From contig JAFTXI010000024.1 of NCBI GenBank assembly GCA_017461665.1, positions 85,522 through 149,521 on the forward strand: 64,000 nucleotides of DNA, read 5' to 3'. Below, piece by piece: positions 34,114-42,479 of this stretch. A program made the position numbers and the translations under genes. The first letter of the stretch is position 1; each line of letters begins with the position of its first letter. The notes beneath the pieces are model-generated. The model searched no databases. It was given only the letters and a program-made list of their open reading frames with translations, and had not been told where the DNA came from. Source of the stretch: Bacteroidales bacterium. GTDB lineage: Bacteria; Bacteroidota; Bacteroidia; Bacteroidales; F082.

Positions 34114-35354
34114 ATAATACTTTCAACTATACACTTTACAATATAACGTACATCCTCCTCTGAAATGCATGGTCCCGATGGAAGACACATTCCTTTTTTG
34201 AACAACTCTTCGCTAACGCCGTTGACGTAGGCAGGATTGTCTTTATAAACAGGCTGTTTGTGCATTGGTTTCCAAAGCGGACGAGCCTCAATATCAGCTT
34301 TATCCAAAGCAATACGTAATGCTTCAACATTGTTATTTGGCTGACAATCTGTTGTTAGGGTAGAAGCAGCATGAGTTACGCTACCTGCACCGCCAACAGC
34401 TCCTTGTACTGCTTCTGCGTATGCGTTTTCTTCACCTTTGACTTTCACCCAAGGCTCGATGATGATAGTGTTGAGCCAATAGTTGCTGTCATAATCTTCA
34501 GAAGGATTTTCTTGAAGTTTAATACCATCAATGTCCTTCAGCAACTCTTTATAAAGTTTGCAGATATGCTGATGATGTGCAATATGTTCATTAGCGACTG
34601 TCATCTGACCGCGACCTATACCGGCACAGATATTAGACATGCGGTAATTGTAACCTATCTTTTCATGTTGGTAGTAAGGATAATTCTCGCGAGCCTGAGT
34701 TGCGTAGAACATAATCTCCTGTTTAGCAGCGTCATTTTCGCAGATGAGAGCACCACCACCGGAAGTGGTAATCATCTTATTACCATTAAAAGAAAGAATA
34801 CCAAACTTACCGAAGGTTCCTAACACCTGACTTTTATATTTAGAACCAAATGCATCAGCAGCATCTTCTATAATAGGAATGTCATATCTATTTGCTATCT
34901 CTGCAATCTCATCTATTTTGTAAGGCATTCCATATATTGAAACTGTTATAATTGCCTTTGGTTTCTTTCCCGTCTTGGCTATTCTGTCTTTGATAGCCTC
35001 ATCGAGAAGTTGAGGATCCATATTCCAGGTGTCTCGTTCCGAATCTACAAACACGGGAATAGCTCCGATATATGTTATAGGATTAGCCGATGCACAAAAT
35101 GTAAAAGACTGTGTTATCACCTCATCACCCGCTTTAACACCTGATGCAACCAAAGCAAGATGGATAGCTGCAGTACCAGATGTCAGAGCTACAACTTTTT
35201 TATTCTCTCCTATATAATTTTCTAATTCAGTCTCAAAAGCATCTACATTGGGACCGAGAGGTACCACCCAGTTGGTATCAAAAGCCTCTTGTATAAATTT
35301 CTGTTCGTTGCCACTTATACGGGCGAGACAGAGGTAAATGCGTTTTTGTGACAT
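34110..35354 (-). CDS. DegT/DnrJ/EryC1 sugar aminotransferase
   Basis: A 414-residue PLP enzyme that transaminates a keto-nucleotide-sugar. Key parts: VVPLGPNVDAFE, ALTSGTAAIHLAL near residue 60, EDAADAFGS near 175, the Lys-containing SFNGNKMITTSGGG near 200 with the Schiff-base lysine, and RPLWKPMHKQPVY near 360. It resembles PglE/LegC-like aminotransferases acting on UDP-4-keto-6-deoxy sugars. Between VQGAVGGAGSVTHA and IEARPLWKP there is an extra low-complexity piece of about 25 residues. The start at 35354 avoids a repeat-encoded extension from 35378. Confidence 0.87.
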   Translation of the reverse strand: MSQKRIYLCLARISGNEQKFIQEAFDTNWVVPLGPNVDAFETELENYIGENKKVVALTSGTAAIHLALVASGVKAGDEVITQSFTFCASANPITYIGAIPVFVDSERDTWNMDPQLLDEAIKDRIAKTGKKPKAIITVSIYGMPYKIDEIAEIANRYDIPIIEDAADAFGSKYKSQVLGTFGKFGILSFNGNKMITTSGGGALICENDAAKQEIMFYATQARENYPYYQHEKIGYNYRMSNICAGIGRGQMTVANEHIAHHQHICKLYKELLKDIDGIKLQENPSEDYDSNYWLNTIIIEPWVKVKGEENAYAEAVQGAVGGAGSVTHAASTLTTDCQPNNNVEALRIALDKADIEARPLWKPMHKQPVYKDNPAYVNGVSEELFKKGMCLPSGPCISEEDVRYIVKCIVESII

Positions 35355-35364
35355 AATTTTATAA

Positions 35365-35392
35365 TTTACAGTTGACAATGTACAATTAACAG
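35365..35392. repeat. Heptamer repeat upstream of the aminotransferase gene
   Basis: TTTACAG, TTGACAA, TGTACAA, TTAACAG. It lies between the aminotransferase and the first RhuM gene. Confidence 0.75.
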
Positions 35393-35403
35393 TTAGTTTA
35401 TTC

Positions 35404-36300
35404 TCAAATTCTTTTCAAAATTTCCTCTGGACTGAATCCAAGTTTGATGATTGTACACAATCCTCTTCCCATATCTTTTACTGAGGCACCTAAAAGCCAT
35501 ACCTCATCGTCTATGATAAGATAACGATCGTGTACTGCTTTTGAAAGTTGGACTATAATGATACGCCTACATTGTTTATCATGTTTCTGAAGATCAAGCT
35601 GTAACTTGGGATTGAAACGAGTATGTATTGTACAATCCACGCCGTCAGCACGTTTATCTAAAATCATCAATGTGCGCTCATCAACGAAGGAATCTATAAG
35701 AATGATTCCTTTTGACGCAGAACGTACAAGATTAGAGACAAAAGTATAAGCATCCCATACACAGCCTGTTGAAAAGAGTTGCTCCGTAACAGGTTGTTCT
35801 TTCTGAATAAGGAAGTCTATTTTCTGCTCGTGATCATCGACACGCGATTCAAGAGAATAGAAACGATTATCAATGTGTTTTTGTAAGAATATTAGATGCT
35901 GATTTACGGAATAGCCCCTGAGCATATAATCTTTCAAAATGCGATTTGCCCATTGACGGAAACGAGTTCCAGCCTTACTTTTCACACGATAACCGACAGA
36001 AATAATCACGTCAAGATTATACATCGTTGTTTCATAGACTTGATCAGCATCTACGCCTATATGTGCAAATTTTGCACATGTGATATTTGGATCAAGTTCT
36101 TCTTCCTTGAAACAATTTTTTATATGACGACCTATTACCGTTCTGTCTCGTCCAAATAAATCCGCAATCTGCTGTTGCGTCAACCAAACCGTCTCGTCTT
36201 CCAATCGCACTTCAATGCGAATGTTTTCATCAGCTTGATAAAGAACTATCTCACCTTTTTGAGACGATGTTGATAAAGTGTGAATGTTATTTGGTTTCAT
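35404..36300 (-). CDS. RhuM-family DNA-binding protein with PLD-like C-terminus, copy 1
   Basis: A 298-residue protein. The N-terminal part (about 1-45, KGEIVLYQADENIRIEVRLE, WLTQQQIADLF) is shared with the two copies upstream. A central part (FGRDRTVIGRHIKNCFKEEE to RFRQWANRILKDYMLRGYSV) is a RhuM-type helix-turn-helix region unlike the other two. A coiled-coil linker (DDHEQKIDFLIQKEQPVTEQ) and a C-terminal domain with HDRYLIIDDEVWLLGASVKD follow. The last resembles a phospholipase-D-like HxKx4D site with R at the K position. RhuM proteins were named from a Salmonella pathogenicity island and their function is unknown. The stop is followed by a heptamer repeat. Confidence 0.82.
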   Translation of the reverse strand: MKPNNIHTLSTSSQKGEIVLYQADENIRIEVRLEDETVWLTQQQIADLFGRDRTVIGRHIKNCFKEEELDPNITCAKFAHIGVDADQVYETTMYNLDVIISVGYRVKSKAGTRFRQWANRILKDYMLRGYSVNQHLIFLQKHIDNRFYSLESRVDDHEQKIDFLIQKEQPVTEQLFSTGCVWDAYTFVSNLVRSASKGIILIDSFVDERTLMILDKRADGVDCTIHTRFNPKLQLDLQKHDKQCRRIIIVQLSKAVHDRYLIIDDEVWLLGASVKDMGRGLCTIIKLGFSPEEILKRI

Positions 36301-36324
36301 TGTTTTGGGGCTTTTTGTTAATTC

Positions 36325-37014
36325 TCAAATTCTTTTCAAAATTTCCTCTGGACTGAATCCAAGCTCATCGACGAATGAATCTATCAAGACGATTCTTTTT
36401 GATGCAGAACGAACAAGATTAGAGACAAAAGTATAAGCATCCCATACACAGCCTGTTGAAAAGAGTTGCTCTGTAACAGGTTGTTCTTTCTGAATGAGAA
36501 AGTCTATTTTTTGTTCATGATTCTGTACACGTTGTTGTAGAAGAAACAATTCCTCTCGCTGGTATTCAATCTGCTTTGAAAGATGATATTCCACCTGTTG
36601 AAGAGTAGGATGAGCTGCATATCCCTTAAGAAGATATTGTTTTAAGACATTGTTAGCCCATGTTCTGAAAAGAATACCTCGACGTGTATTTACTCTAAAA
36701 CCGACAGAGATTATAGTATCAAGATTATAAAATTCAATCTTACGCTTTACATTACGACTACCTTCCTTTTGAACAAGTTCCAAAATGGAACTAGTTGCGT
36801 CTCTATTTAATTCGCCAGTCTCATAAATATTTTTAATATGCTTAGTAATTGCTTGTCTGTTAGTTCCAAACAACTCTGCCATCTGAGCCTGTGTCAGCCA
36901 AACTGTCTCATCTTTCAAGCGCACTTCCAAGCGAATACTTTCATCAGGCTGATAAAGAACTATCTCTCCTTTTTGAGATGATGTTGATAAAGTGTGAATG
37001 TTATTTGGTTTCAT
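36325..37014 (-). CDS. RhuM-family protein, copy 2, C-terminally deleted
   Basis: A 229-residue paralog. The first 40 residues and the linker are nearly identical to copies 1 and 3, but the central part differs (FGTNRQAITKHIKNIYETGE, EGSRNVKRKIEFYNLDTI, RTWANNVLKQYLLKGYAAH). The C-terminal domain is missing 78 residues in frame: SFVDE joins directly to LGFSPEEILKRI, removing the HDRYLIID site. It may be a DNA-binding-only version or a degraded copy; the frame is intact. The 24-base gap to copy 1 is the same as that to copy 3. Confidence 0.82.
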   Translation of the reverse strand: MKPNNIHTLSTSSQKGEIVLYQPDESIRLEVRLKDETVWLTQAQMAELFGTNRQAITKHIKNIYETGELNRDATSSILELVQKEGSRNVKRKIEFYNLDTIISVGFRVNTRRGILFRTWANNVLKQYLLKGYAAHPTLQQVEYHLSKQIEYQREELFLLQQRVQNHEQKIDFLIQKEQPVTEQLFSTGCVWDAYTFVSNLVRSASKRIVLIDSFVDELGFSPEEILKRI

Positions 37015-37038
37015 TGTTTTGGGGCTTTTTGTTAATTC

Positions 37039-37941
37039 TCAAATTCTTTTCAAAATTTCCTCTGGACTGAATCCAAGTTTGATGATTGTACACAATCCTC
37101 TTCCCATATCCTTTACTGAAGCACCTAAAAGCCACACTTCATCGTCAATGATAAGATAACGATCATGAACAGCTTGAGGCAATTGAACGATAATAATATG
37201 ATTACACTGTTGATTATGTTTCTGAAGATCAAGTTGCAATTTGGAGTTGAAACGAGTATGTATTGTACAATCCACGCCGTCAGTACGTTTATCTAAAATC
37301 ATCAATGTGCGCTCATCAACGAATGAATCTATCAAGACGACTCTTTTTGATGCAGAACGAACAAGATTAGAGACAAAAGTATAAGCATCCCAGACACAAC
37401 CCGTTGAGAAGAGTTGCTCTGTAACAGGTTGTTCTTTCTGAATGAGAAAATCTATTTTTTGTTCATGATCATCGACACGCGATTCAATGTTATATAAACG
37501 ATTGTCAATATGTTCTTGTAATGATATAAGATGCTGATTGACGGAATAACCTCTAAGCATAAATTGTTTCAGAACTTCTGAAGACCATCGTCTGAACATT
37601 ATACCTCTAACACTATTCACCCTATAGCCAACAGAAAGTATCATATCAAGGTTATAAAAATCTAACTGCCTGTTAACAGTTCTATTACCTTCTTTTCGAA
37701 CTACTCTAATTTTTCGAGCAGTTGATACGATGTTGAGTTCGTTACTTCTATATATTTCTTTGATGTGATATGTTATGGTATGTTCTTTTACGTCAAACAA
37801 CTCAGCCATCTGAGCCTGTGTCAGCCAAACCGTTTCATCTTCCAATCGCACTTCAATGCGGATGTTTTCGTCAGTTTGGTAAAGAACTATCTCGCCTTTT
37901 TGAGATGATGTTGATAAAGTGTTACTATTGTTAGGTTTCAT
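37039..37941 (-). CDS. RhuM-family DNA-binding protein with PLD-like C-terminus, copy 3
   Basis: A 300-residue paralog with the same N-terminal 40 residues, linker and full C-terminal domain (IHTRFNSKLQLDLQKHNQQC, HDRYLIIDDEVWLLGASVKD). The central part is again different (FDVKEHTITYHIKEIYRSNE, EGNRTVNRQLDFYNLDMILS, RWSSEVLKQFMLRGYSVNQH). It is the first of the three in transcription order and has a distinct upstream region (TGTTTTTGG, then AT-rich DNA), whereas copies 1 and 2 are preceded by identical sequence. The three genes probably arose by tandem duplication and exchange. Confidence 0.82.
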   Translation of the reverse strand: MKPNNSNTLSTSSQKGEIVLYQTDENIRIEVRLEDETVWLTQAQMAELFDVKEHTITYHIKEIYRSNELNIVSTARKIRVVRKEGNRTVNRQLDFYNLDMILSVGYRVNSVRGIMFRRWSSEVLKQFMLRGYSVNQHLISLQEHIDNRLYNIESRVDDHEQKIDFLIQKEQPVTEQLFSTGCVWDAYTFVSNLVRSASKRVVLIDSFVDERTLMILDKRTDGVDCTIHTRFNSKLQLDLQKHNQQCNHIIIVQLPQAVHDRYLIIDDEVWLLGASVKDMGRGLCTIIKLGFSPEEILKRI

Positions 37942-37982
37942 TGTTTTTGGTTTATAGTTATATTCTGATATGTTTTTTAATA

Positions 37983-38378
37983 TTATAGATTCAGTATATC
38001 TTCAGAAACAATTGGTTCATATTCTCCATCTTTAACTTCCATGATTACTGTGCCACTTTCTAAAACCTTTAAAGTGTGCCATTGCATCTTGGGAATATTC
38101 AAAGCAACCACAGATCCATTAGGACAGATCTCAATACTCTCAGTACATTCTCCTAATTCGTTATAGAAATATTCGACAAGTCGGCCTCTAAGACAGACTA
38201 ATGTCTCCGACGATTTCTGATGTCTGTGAATGGGTATAACACTTCCAGGTTCTATTGCATTCAGCATTCGCTGACTTTTATCAGCATCTGAATTTCGCAA
38301 ATCATAATTCATTCGTAATCTCGGCGATGCTTTTGCCAGTTTTGTTAACTCATCTAATAAGTCTTGCGTTATCTTCAT
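37983..38378 (-). CDS. wbuC: WbuC-like cupin metalloprotein
   Basis: A 131-residue cupin. The metal-binding core is PIHRHQKSSETLVCLRGRL (HxH and Glu), with a late histidine in KMQWHTLKVLE. WbuC of E. coli accompanies the fnlABC genes for N-acetyl-L-fucosamine and was named from that cluster; its role is not settled. Here it is downstream of the fnl genes and overlaps the GT4 initiating transferase by 4 bases. Because the FnlB homolog here lacks the cupin half of CapF-type enzymes, a role of this cupin in the same pathway is possible. Confidence 0.82.
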   Translation of the reverse strand: MKITQDLLDELTKLAKASPRLRMNYDLRNSDADKSQRMLNAIEPGSVIPIHRHQKSSETLVCLRGRLVEYFYNELGECTESIEICPNGSVVALNIPKMQWHTLKVLESGTVIMEVKDGEYEPIVSEDILNL

Positions 38379-39391
38379 TTCTCTACCGATTTTAAATATT
38401 CCTCATGCAAATGATAATATTTCTTTTTAAATACGATGTAAGCTACGGCAAGCAAAGCAAATGCACCGAATAGATATATCCAATGAGCAACAATGGTGTT
38501 AGGAATTAAATAAATCATACTAAGAGAAACAACAAGTTGCAGCACCATATATAGCAAACTTACTTTCACATGACTCATCTTCAGTTCATTTGCCATTAAT
38601 TGATATGCATGCTTGCGATGAGCCTCTCCCAAATTTTCATGCAACATGATGCGATGAACAATTGTCAAACAGCCATCAACACCATATACCAATAAAAATA
38701 ACAGCCAGGTTATGTCATTTGTTGCCATAACTAATTTTCCGATAGCAAAAAGCATGATAAAGGCAATTCCCACACTGCCCACATCTCCTGCGAAACATTT
38801 TGCCTTTCCTCTTTCACGGAAGTTGAATATGCTAAATACCAACACAGATAGGATGACGACCACCAAAAAAGAATCTTCCATGAAACCTATCTTATCATTC
38901 ATAATTATCAAAGGTATTAACACTGATAATGAATATCCTGCAGTGATACCATTGATACCATCCATGAAATTAATGACGTTAGATGCCCCTGCACATACAA
39001 TTAGTGCCAATATCACTATCCACCACATATTTATGTGAAGAATATCCAACTGTTGAAACATCAGTCCCACTGCAGTAAACTGAACAACTAATCTTACGCT
39101 ATCTGGTAGTGAGCGAATATCATCTACAAAACTGATACCAGCAGCTAATGTCACAGCAGCCAAGAACCAAGGATATTCGAAACCATAGAAAAACGACCAA
39201 ACCCACACTCCAATAAGGAAGATGATACCACCGCCACGCAATACAATAGTTGAATGTGAACTTCGCTCATTGGGTTTGTCGATGATGCTACATTTGTCTG
39301 CTACTTTGAAATAAACAAATTCTAACACTAACAACAAAGCAAAAATAATAATATAAATTAAACTTGTATCCATAACAAAAACGATCATCAT
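38375..39391 (-). CDS. WecA/WbpL-type polyprenyl-phosphate N-acetylhexosaminyl-1-phosphate transferase
   Basis: A 338-residue membrane protein of the MraY/WecA family with about 10 hydrophobic segments. The family motifs are present: KPNERSSHSTIVLRGGG with the early histidine, GISFVDDIRSLP with the DD motif, NVINFMDGINGITAG near residue 140, and FAGDVGSVGIAF near 215, with HRIMLHENLGEAHRKHAYQL carrying the HIHH-like loop. It starts a glycan chain by transfer of a HexNAc-1-phosphate such as FucNAc or QuiNAc to undecaprenyl phosphate. The start overlaps the SDR gene stop (ATGA), as in WbpV-WbpL pairs. Confidence 0.9.
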   Translation of the reverse strand: MMIVFVMDTSLIYIIIFALLLVLEFVYFKVADKCSIIDKPNERSSHSTIVLRGGGIIFLIGVWVWSFFYGFEYPWFLAAVTLAAGISFVDDIRSLPDSVRLVVQFTAVGLMFQQLDILHINMWWIVILALIVCAGASNVINFMDGINGITAGYSLSVLIPLIIMNDKIGFMEDSFLVVVILSVLVFSIFNFRERGKAKCFAGDVGSVGIAFIMLFAIGKLVMATNDITWLLFLLVYGVDGCLTIVHRIMLHENLGEAHRKHAYQLMANELKMSHVKVSLLYMVLQLVVSLSMIYLIPNTIVAHWIYLFGAFALLAVAYIVFKKKYYHLHEEYLKSVEK

Positions 39392-40248
39392 AGTGACTCA
39401 CTGACAATTTTTAAACTTTTCTCAAAGCTCACGACCTGATAGTCAAAATCCATCTGACTCATAGAAGGATCGTAGTAGTACGTGGCAAACATCTTGTTGA
39501 TAGGCTGCAACACGAACGATCCCAACCACACGAACAGATTTAGCAACTTTGTTATCCACACCTTGTGACCAGCCTCTTTGGCAAAGAAACGAATGATTTC
39601 CACCGTATCGGCCAGCTCACGGTTCTGCGGATAGAACGTACCCGACAATTGACGCAGGATAGCCTGCTTCACAAACTCACCCAAGTTATCGACAAAGAGC
39701 ATCGAACGTTTGTTGTGCCATGCGGGGAAAATGGGCGTCTTCGTTGCCAACTTGGCCAAACGAGGAAAGTTTCCCTTTGAGTTTGGGCCATAAATCATTG
39801 GCGGACGAAGGATGCACACCTTGAATGTATCACACTCCAGCTCCTTCAGTCCTATCTCTGCTTGCAACTTACTATCCCCATAGAACCCGTTCGGATTCGG
39901 TTTAGTATCCCAAGTGAGCACCTCAGCCTTCAACGACTGACTCTCATGAAACACAATCATCGAACTCATGAAGATAAACTGCTTCACTCCCGCTGCCTTC
40001 GCATGGCGAGCAATCTCAATGGTAAGATCGCGGTTCACCTTGTAGTATAAAGCCTCCATCTTCGGGTCCGCATTCACATGTGCGATTCCCGCTACATGAT
40101 ACACCACATCATACTTCGTGTAATCCGCTTTTTTCCAATTATCACCAAAGGTATCTACGGAATCTACCGTAAACTGAGCATCTTTCTTCAGCCAATTCTC
40201 AATGCTGGTGCCCACATAACTACCAGCTCCTGTAATTAGTATATTCAT
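39388..40248 (-). CDS. NAD-dependent sugar epimerase/reductase (WbpV/FnlD-like SDR)
   Basis: A 286-residue SDR enzyme. It starts MNILITGAGSYVGTSIENWL, has YHVAGIAHVNADP, FIFMSSMIVFHES and the catalytic YGDSKLQAE (Tyr-x-x-x-Lys) near residue 140, and RPPMIYGPNSKGNFPRL. The pairing with a WecA/WbpL-type transferase directly downstream matches the common WbpV-WbpL and WbuB-linked pairs, in which the SDR reduces a 4-keto sugar to QuiNAc or FucNAc. The C-terminal part after residue 220 has a hydrophobic stretch (LLNLFVWLGSFVLQPI). I chose 40248 over 40272 because it begins directly at the NAD site. Confidence 0.85.
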   Translation of the reverse strand: MNILITGAGSYVGTSIENWLKKDAQFTVDSVDTFGDNWKKADYTKYDVVYHVAGIAHVNADPKMEALYYKVNRDLTIEIARHAKAAGVKQFIFMSSMIVFHESQSLKAEVLTWDTKPNPNGFYGDSKLQAEIGLKELECDTFKVCILRPPMIYGPNSKGNFPRLAKLATKTPIFPAWHNKRSMLFVDNLGEFVKQAILRQLSGTFYPQNRELADTVEIIRFFAKEAGHKVWITKLLNLFVWLGSFVLQPINKMFATYYYDPSMSQMDFDYQVVSFEKSLKIVSESL

Positions 40249-40280
40249 ATATTGTAATATGTTAACTCGCAAATATTTTC

Positions 40281-41230
40281 TTAGTTTCCTGGATATTTCC
40301 GTCTGTACAATTCATGGATATAGTCAATTTCCATGTCAGTGTATGCAAAAGGCAATTTCTCAACGAAAGTACATCCGTTTTGAATCAATTGATTGCGTAC
40401 ATTGGTTACATCCTTGGTCAATATAGCCACCTTCTCACAAGCTATACGAAATCCCTCTTCACTATATATACGGTATTTCCGCATATTTCGGACCTTCTCG
40501 GCCATCGGGTCATATGGAAACAACTCCATTCCTCCCTTGGTATGCCTCCAAATTTCCAATGATGCCTGAGGAGAATGCCAGAAACGAAAAGCATGTGCAC
40601 CTGAATAATGGTTGAGGTCGTTTCGTTTTTCATTCATTTCAATACCAAACCCACGTTGTTCTCCAGGCCTTCTTAATGCCTCTAAGCCAATAGGCCATAT
40701 CGGAGCTTCATTTCCAAAGTTTAGGAAGCCGCCAGTAGGAAAAAATATATCACTCCACTTGATACGGTATGTAGGATCGGTTTATACACACCCTGTAGTG
40801 CATCGTATGTCGTAGTTGCAAAGAAGGCAGCCACTAAGAAACTGTTCGTCAAATCAAGGATGTTCGTCTCGATACCGTAGTGTTGCGCTAGCCCATTATA
40901 GTTTACCATTAGAGCTGCATCTTCCATCTCCCTAATCTCAGGATTTACCTGCAGCATCAATCTGAACTCTTCCAGTTGGATTTGCCTCTCCAGACTTTCC
41001 AATTCCGTCAACCCATGCCTGTACAAAGACGGAAGACATCGCTCATGAAACTCACTTTCGCCACGAAACAATGGGGACATGGGCATCGGCGCAGCAGCCA
41101 ATCTATTATCATACAACATCATAGCATCGAAGCATTACGGAGTATGAAAAGGGATTCCAGCCCACCCTCGTTCATTCAAGTGATTGAAAACAGCGAACAC
41201 ATCCGAGAAAATTTCATCATTCAGCTTCAT
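40281..41230 (-). pseudogene. FRG-domain gene, disrupted
   Basis: From an ATG at 41230 the frame reads MKLNDEIFSDVFAVFNHLNE and stops at TAA (41135-41137) after 31 codons. The same frame continues as MMLYDNRL, then LFRGESEFHERCLPSLYR and GLAQHYGIETNILDLTNSF, the FRG domain (named for its FRG motif). A one-base shift near 40765 moves the rest to another frame (FFPTGGFLNFGNEAPIWPIG), ending at 40281. FRG-domain proteins are linked to anti-phage and toxin systems, mostly by inference. If translation restarts at 41122 only a truncated piece is made. It lies between the SDR gene and wbuB as an insertion. Confidence 0.8.
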
Positions 41231-41252
41231 GGTTCATTAGTTTAAAGAGACA

Positions 41253-42479
41253 TTAATGTTGATTTATCAAATTTTCAAAATGTTCGACACCTTTTTGTAT
41301 TGTGAACTCATTCTCAAATGCAAGACGTGCATTCTGCCCTTTCACTTTGAGTAATGTTGCATCTTGGTATGTATTCAAGATAATATCAGCCAATCCCTTA
41401 TAATCACCAGAATCCACCACAAAACCGCAATCAGAAGACTCAATCACCTCCCTTGCGCCTGAACCTATCATAGCATAAATAGGTTTACCAGCAGACATAT
41501 ATGACTGCAAACGTGATGGGACAGTCACATCCAGATGTTTGGTTTCTTGTGGCATCAAACTGAGGAGCATTGCATCAGCCTTTTCATAAAACAGAGGCAT
41601 CATCTCAAATGGATGGCGTCCATAAAAATGTGCATTATTCAAACCACGAGAACTAAACATCTGCTCCATCTGTTCCTTGTAAGAGCCTCCCCCGACAAAA
41701 GCAAAATGAATATCTTCAAAATCCTTTAATAGTTCTGCACACCCGCAAAGAGCCTCAGGATCCAACGATTCAACTAGATTTCCCGCCATCATTATAACAA
41801 AACCATCAGGAATCTCTGGTAACTGAGATTCAGAAGGTTTAATATTCATGAAATCATCACACCAATTTGGGACATATACTATTTTGCTAGAGTAGTCTGC
41901 ATTTCTACACACCAATTCCTTCATACCTTTGGATGAAATCAATATTTTATCGGAGTGCCTATAAACAAATTCCGTCACAGCAGTAAGAGGTGGAGTTAAC
42001 AACTTACTCAATTTACCTGAAGAACGATGGGTAATGGAGTCTGGCCATATATCTTGAATCCAACTGAGCACTTTAGTTCCACGAATCATCCCTAACAAGC
42101 AGGCTGGAACAATCAATGTTATTGGAGATGGCTCAAAAGCTATGACTGCATCGTATTTTCTTCTAAGGCTAAAGAAAAACAGAACCCACAAACATGCACA
42201 TATCATGTAAGACATATAGTTAAGTGATAAACGAAAATTGGAAGCCTTCCGTCCTCTTGGGAATTGAAAGCAACGATAAACAGTTACTCCATTTACCTTT
42301 TCTTTTCGCTTTGTGAATAAACCATATCCTTTATAATACTTTCCTTCTGGATAGTTGGGAATACCCACAAGAGCATCTACATGATACCCCTTATCAACAA
42401 GTTCTTTTCCCAGCTCATTAATTCTAAAACTCTCCGGGTAATAATATTGCGTCACTATGAGGATTCTTTTCTGCTCCAT
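41253..42479 (-). CDS. wbuB: WbuB-like glycosyltransferase (family 4)
   Basis: A 408-residue GT-B enzyme of the WbuB group, associated with N-acetyl-L-fucosamine transfer. It opens with QKRILIVTQYYYPESFRINE, has LVGIPNYPEG, WIQDIWPDS and the nucleotide-binding end (VPSRLQSYMSAGKPIYAMI). The start at 42479 overlaps the fnlC stop by one base (TAATG), so the two are coupled. The order fnlA, fnlB, fnlC, wbuB is the same as in the E. coli O26-type FucNAc cluster. The acceptor is not known. Confidence 0.88.
   Translation of the reverse strand: MEQKRILIVTQYYYPESFRINELGKELVDKGYHVDALVGIPNYPEGKYYKGYGLFTKRKEKVNGVTVYRCFQFPRGRKASNFRLSLNYMSYMICACLWVLFFFSLRRKYDAVIAFEPSPITLIVPACLLGMIRGTKVLSWIQDIWPDSITHRSSGKLSKLLTPPLTAVTEFVYRHSDKILISSKGMKELVCRNADYSSKIVYVPNWCDDFMNIKPSESQLPEIPDGFVIMMAGNLVESLDPEALCGCAELLKDFEDIHFAFVGGGSYKEQMEQMFSSRGLNNAHFYGRHPFEMMPLFYEKADAMLLSLMPQETKHLDVTVPSRLQSYMSAGKPIYAMIGSGAREVIESSDCGFVVDSGDYKGLADIILNTYQDATLLKVKGQNARLAFENEFTIQKGVEHFENLINQH

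Noticed and set aside
35404-37941. Tandem RhuM genes as an insertion sequence or transposon
   Set aside because: No transposase, terminal inverted repeats or target duplication; the repeats are the genes themselves.
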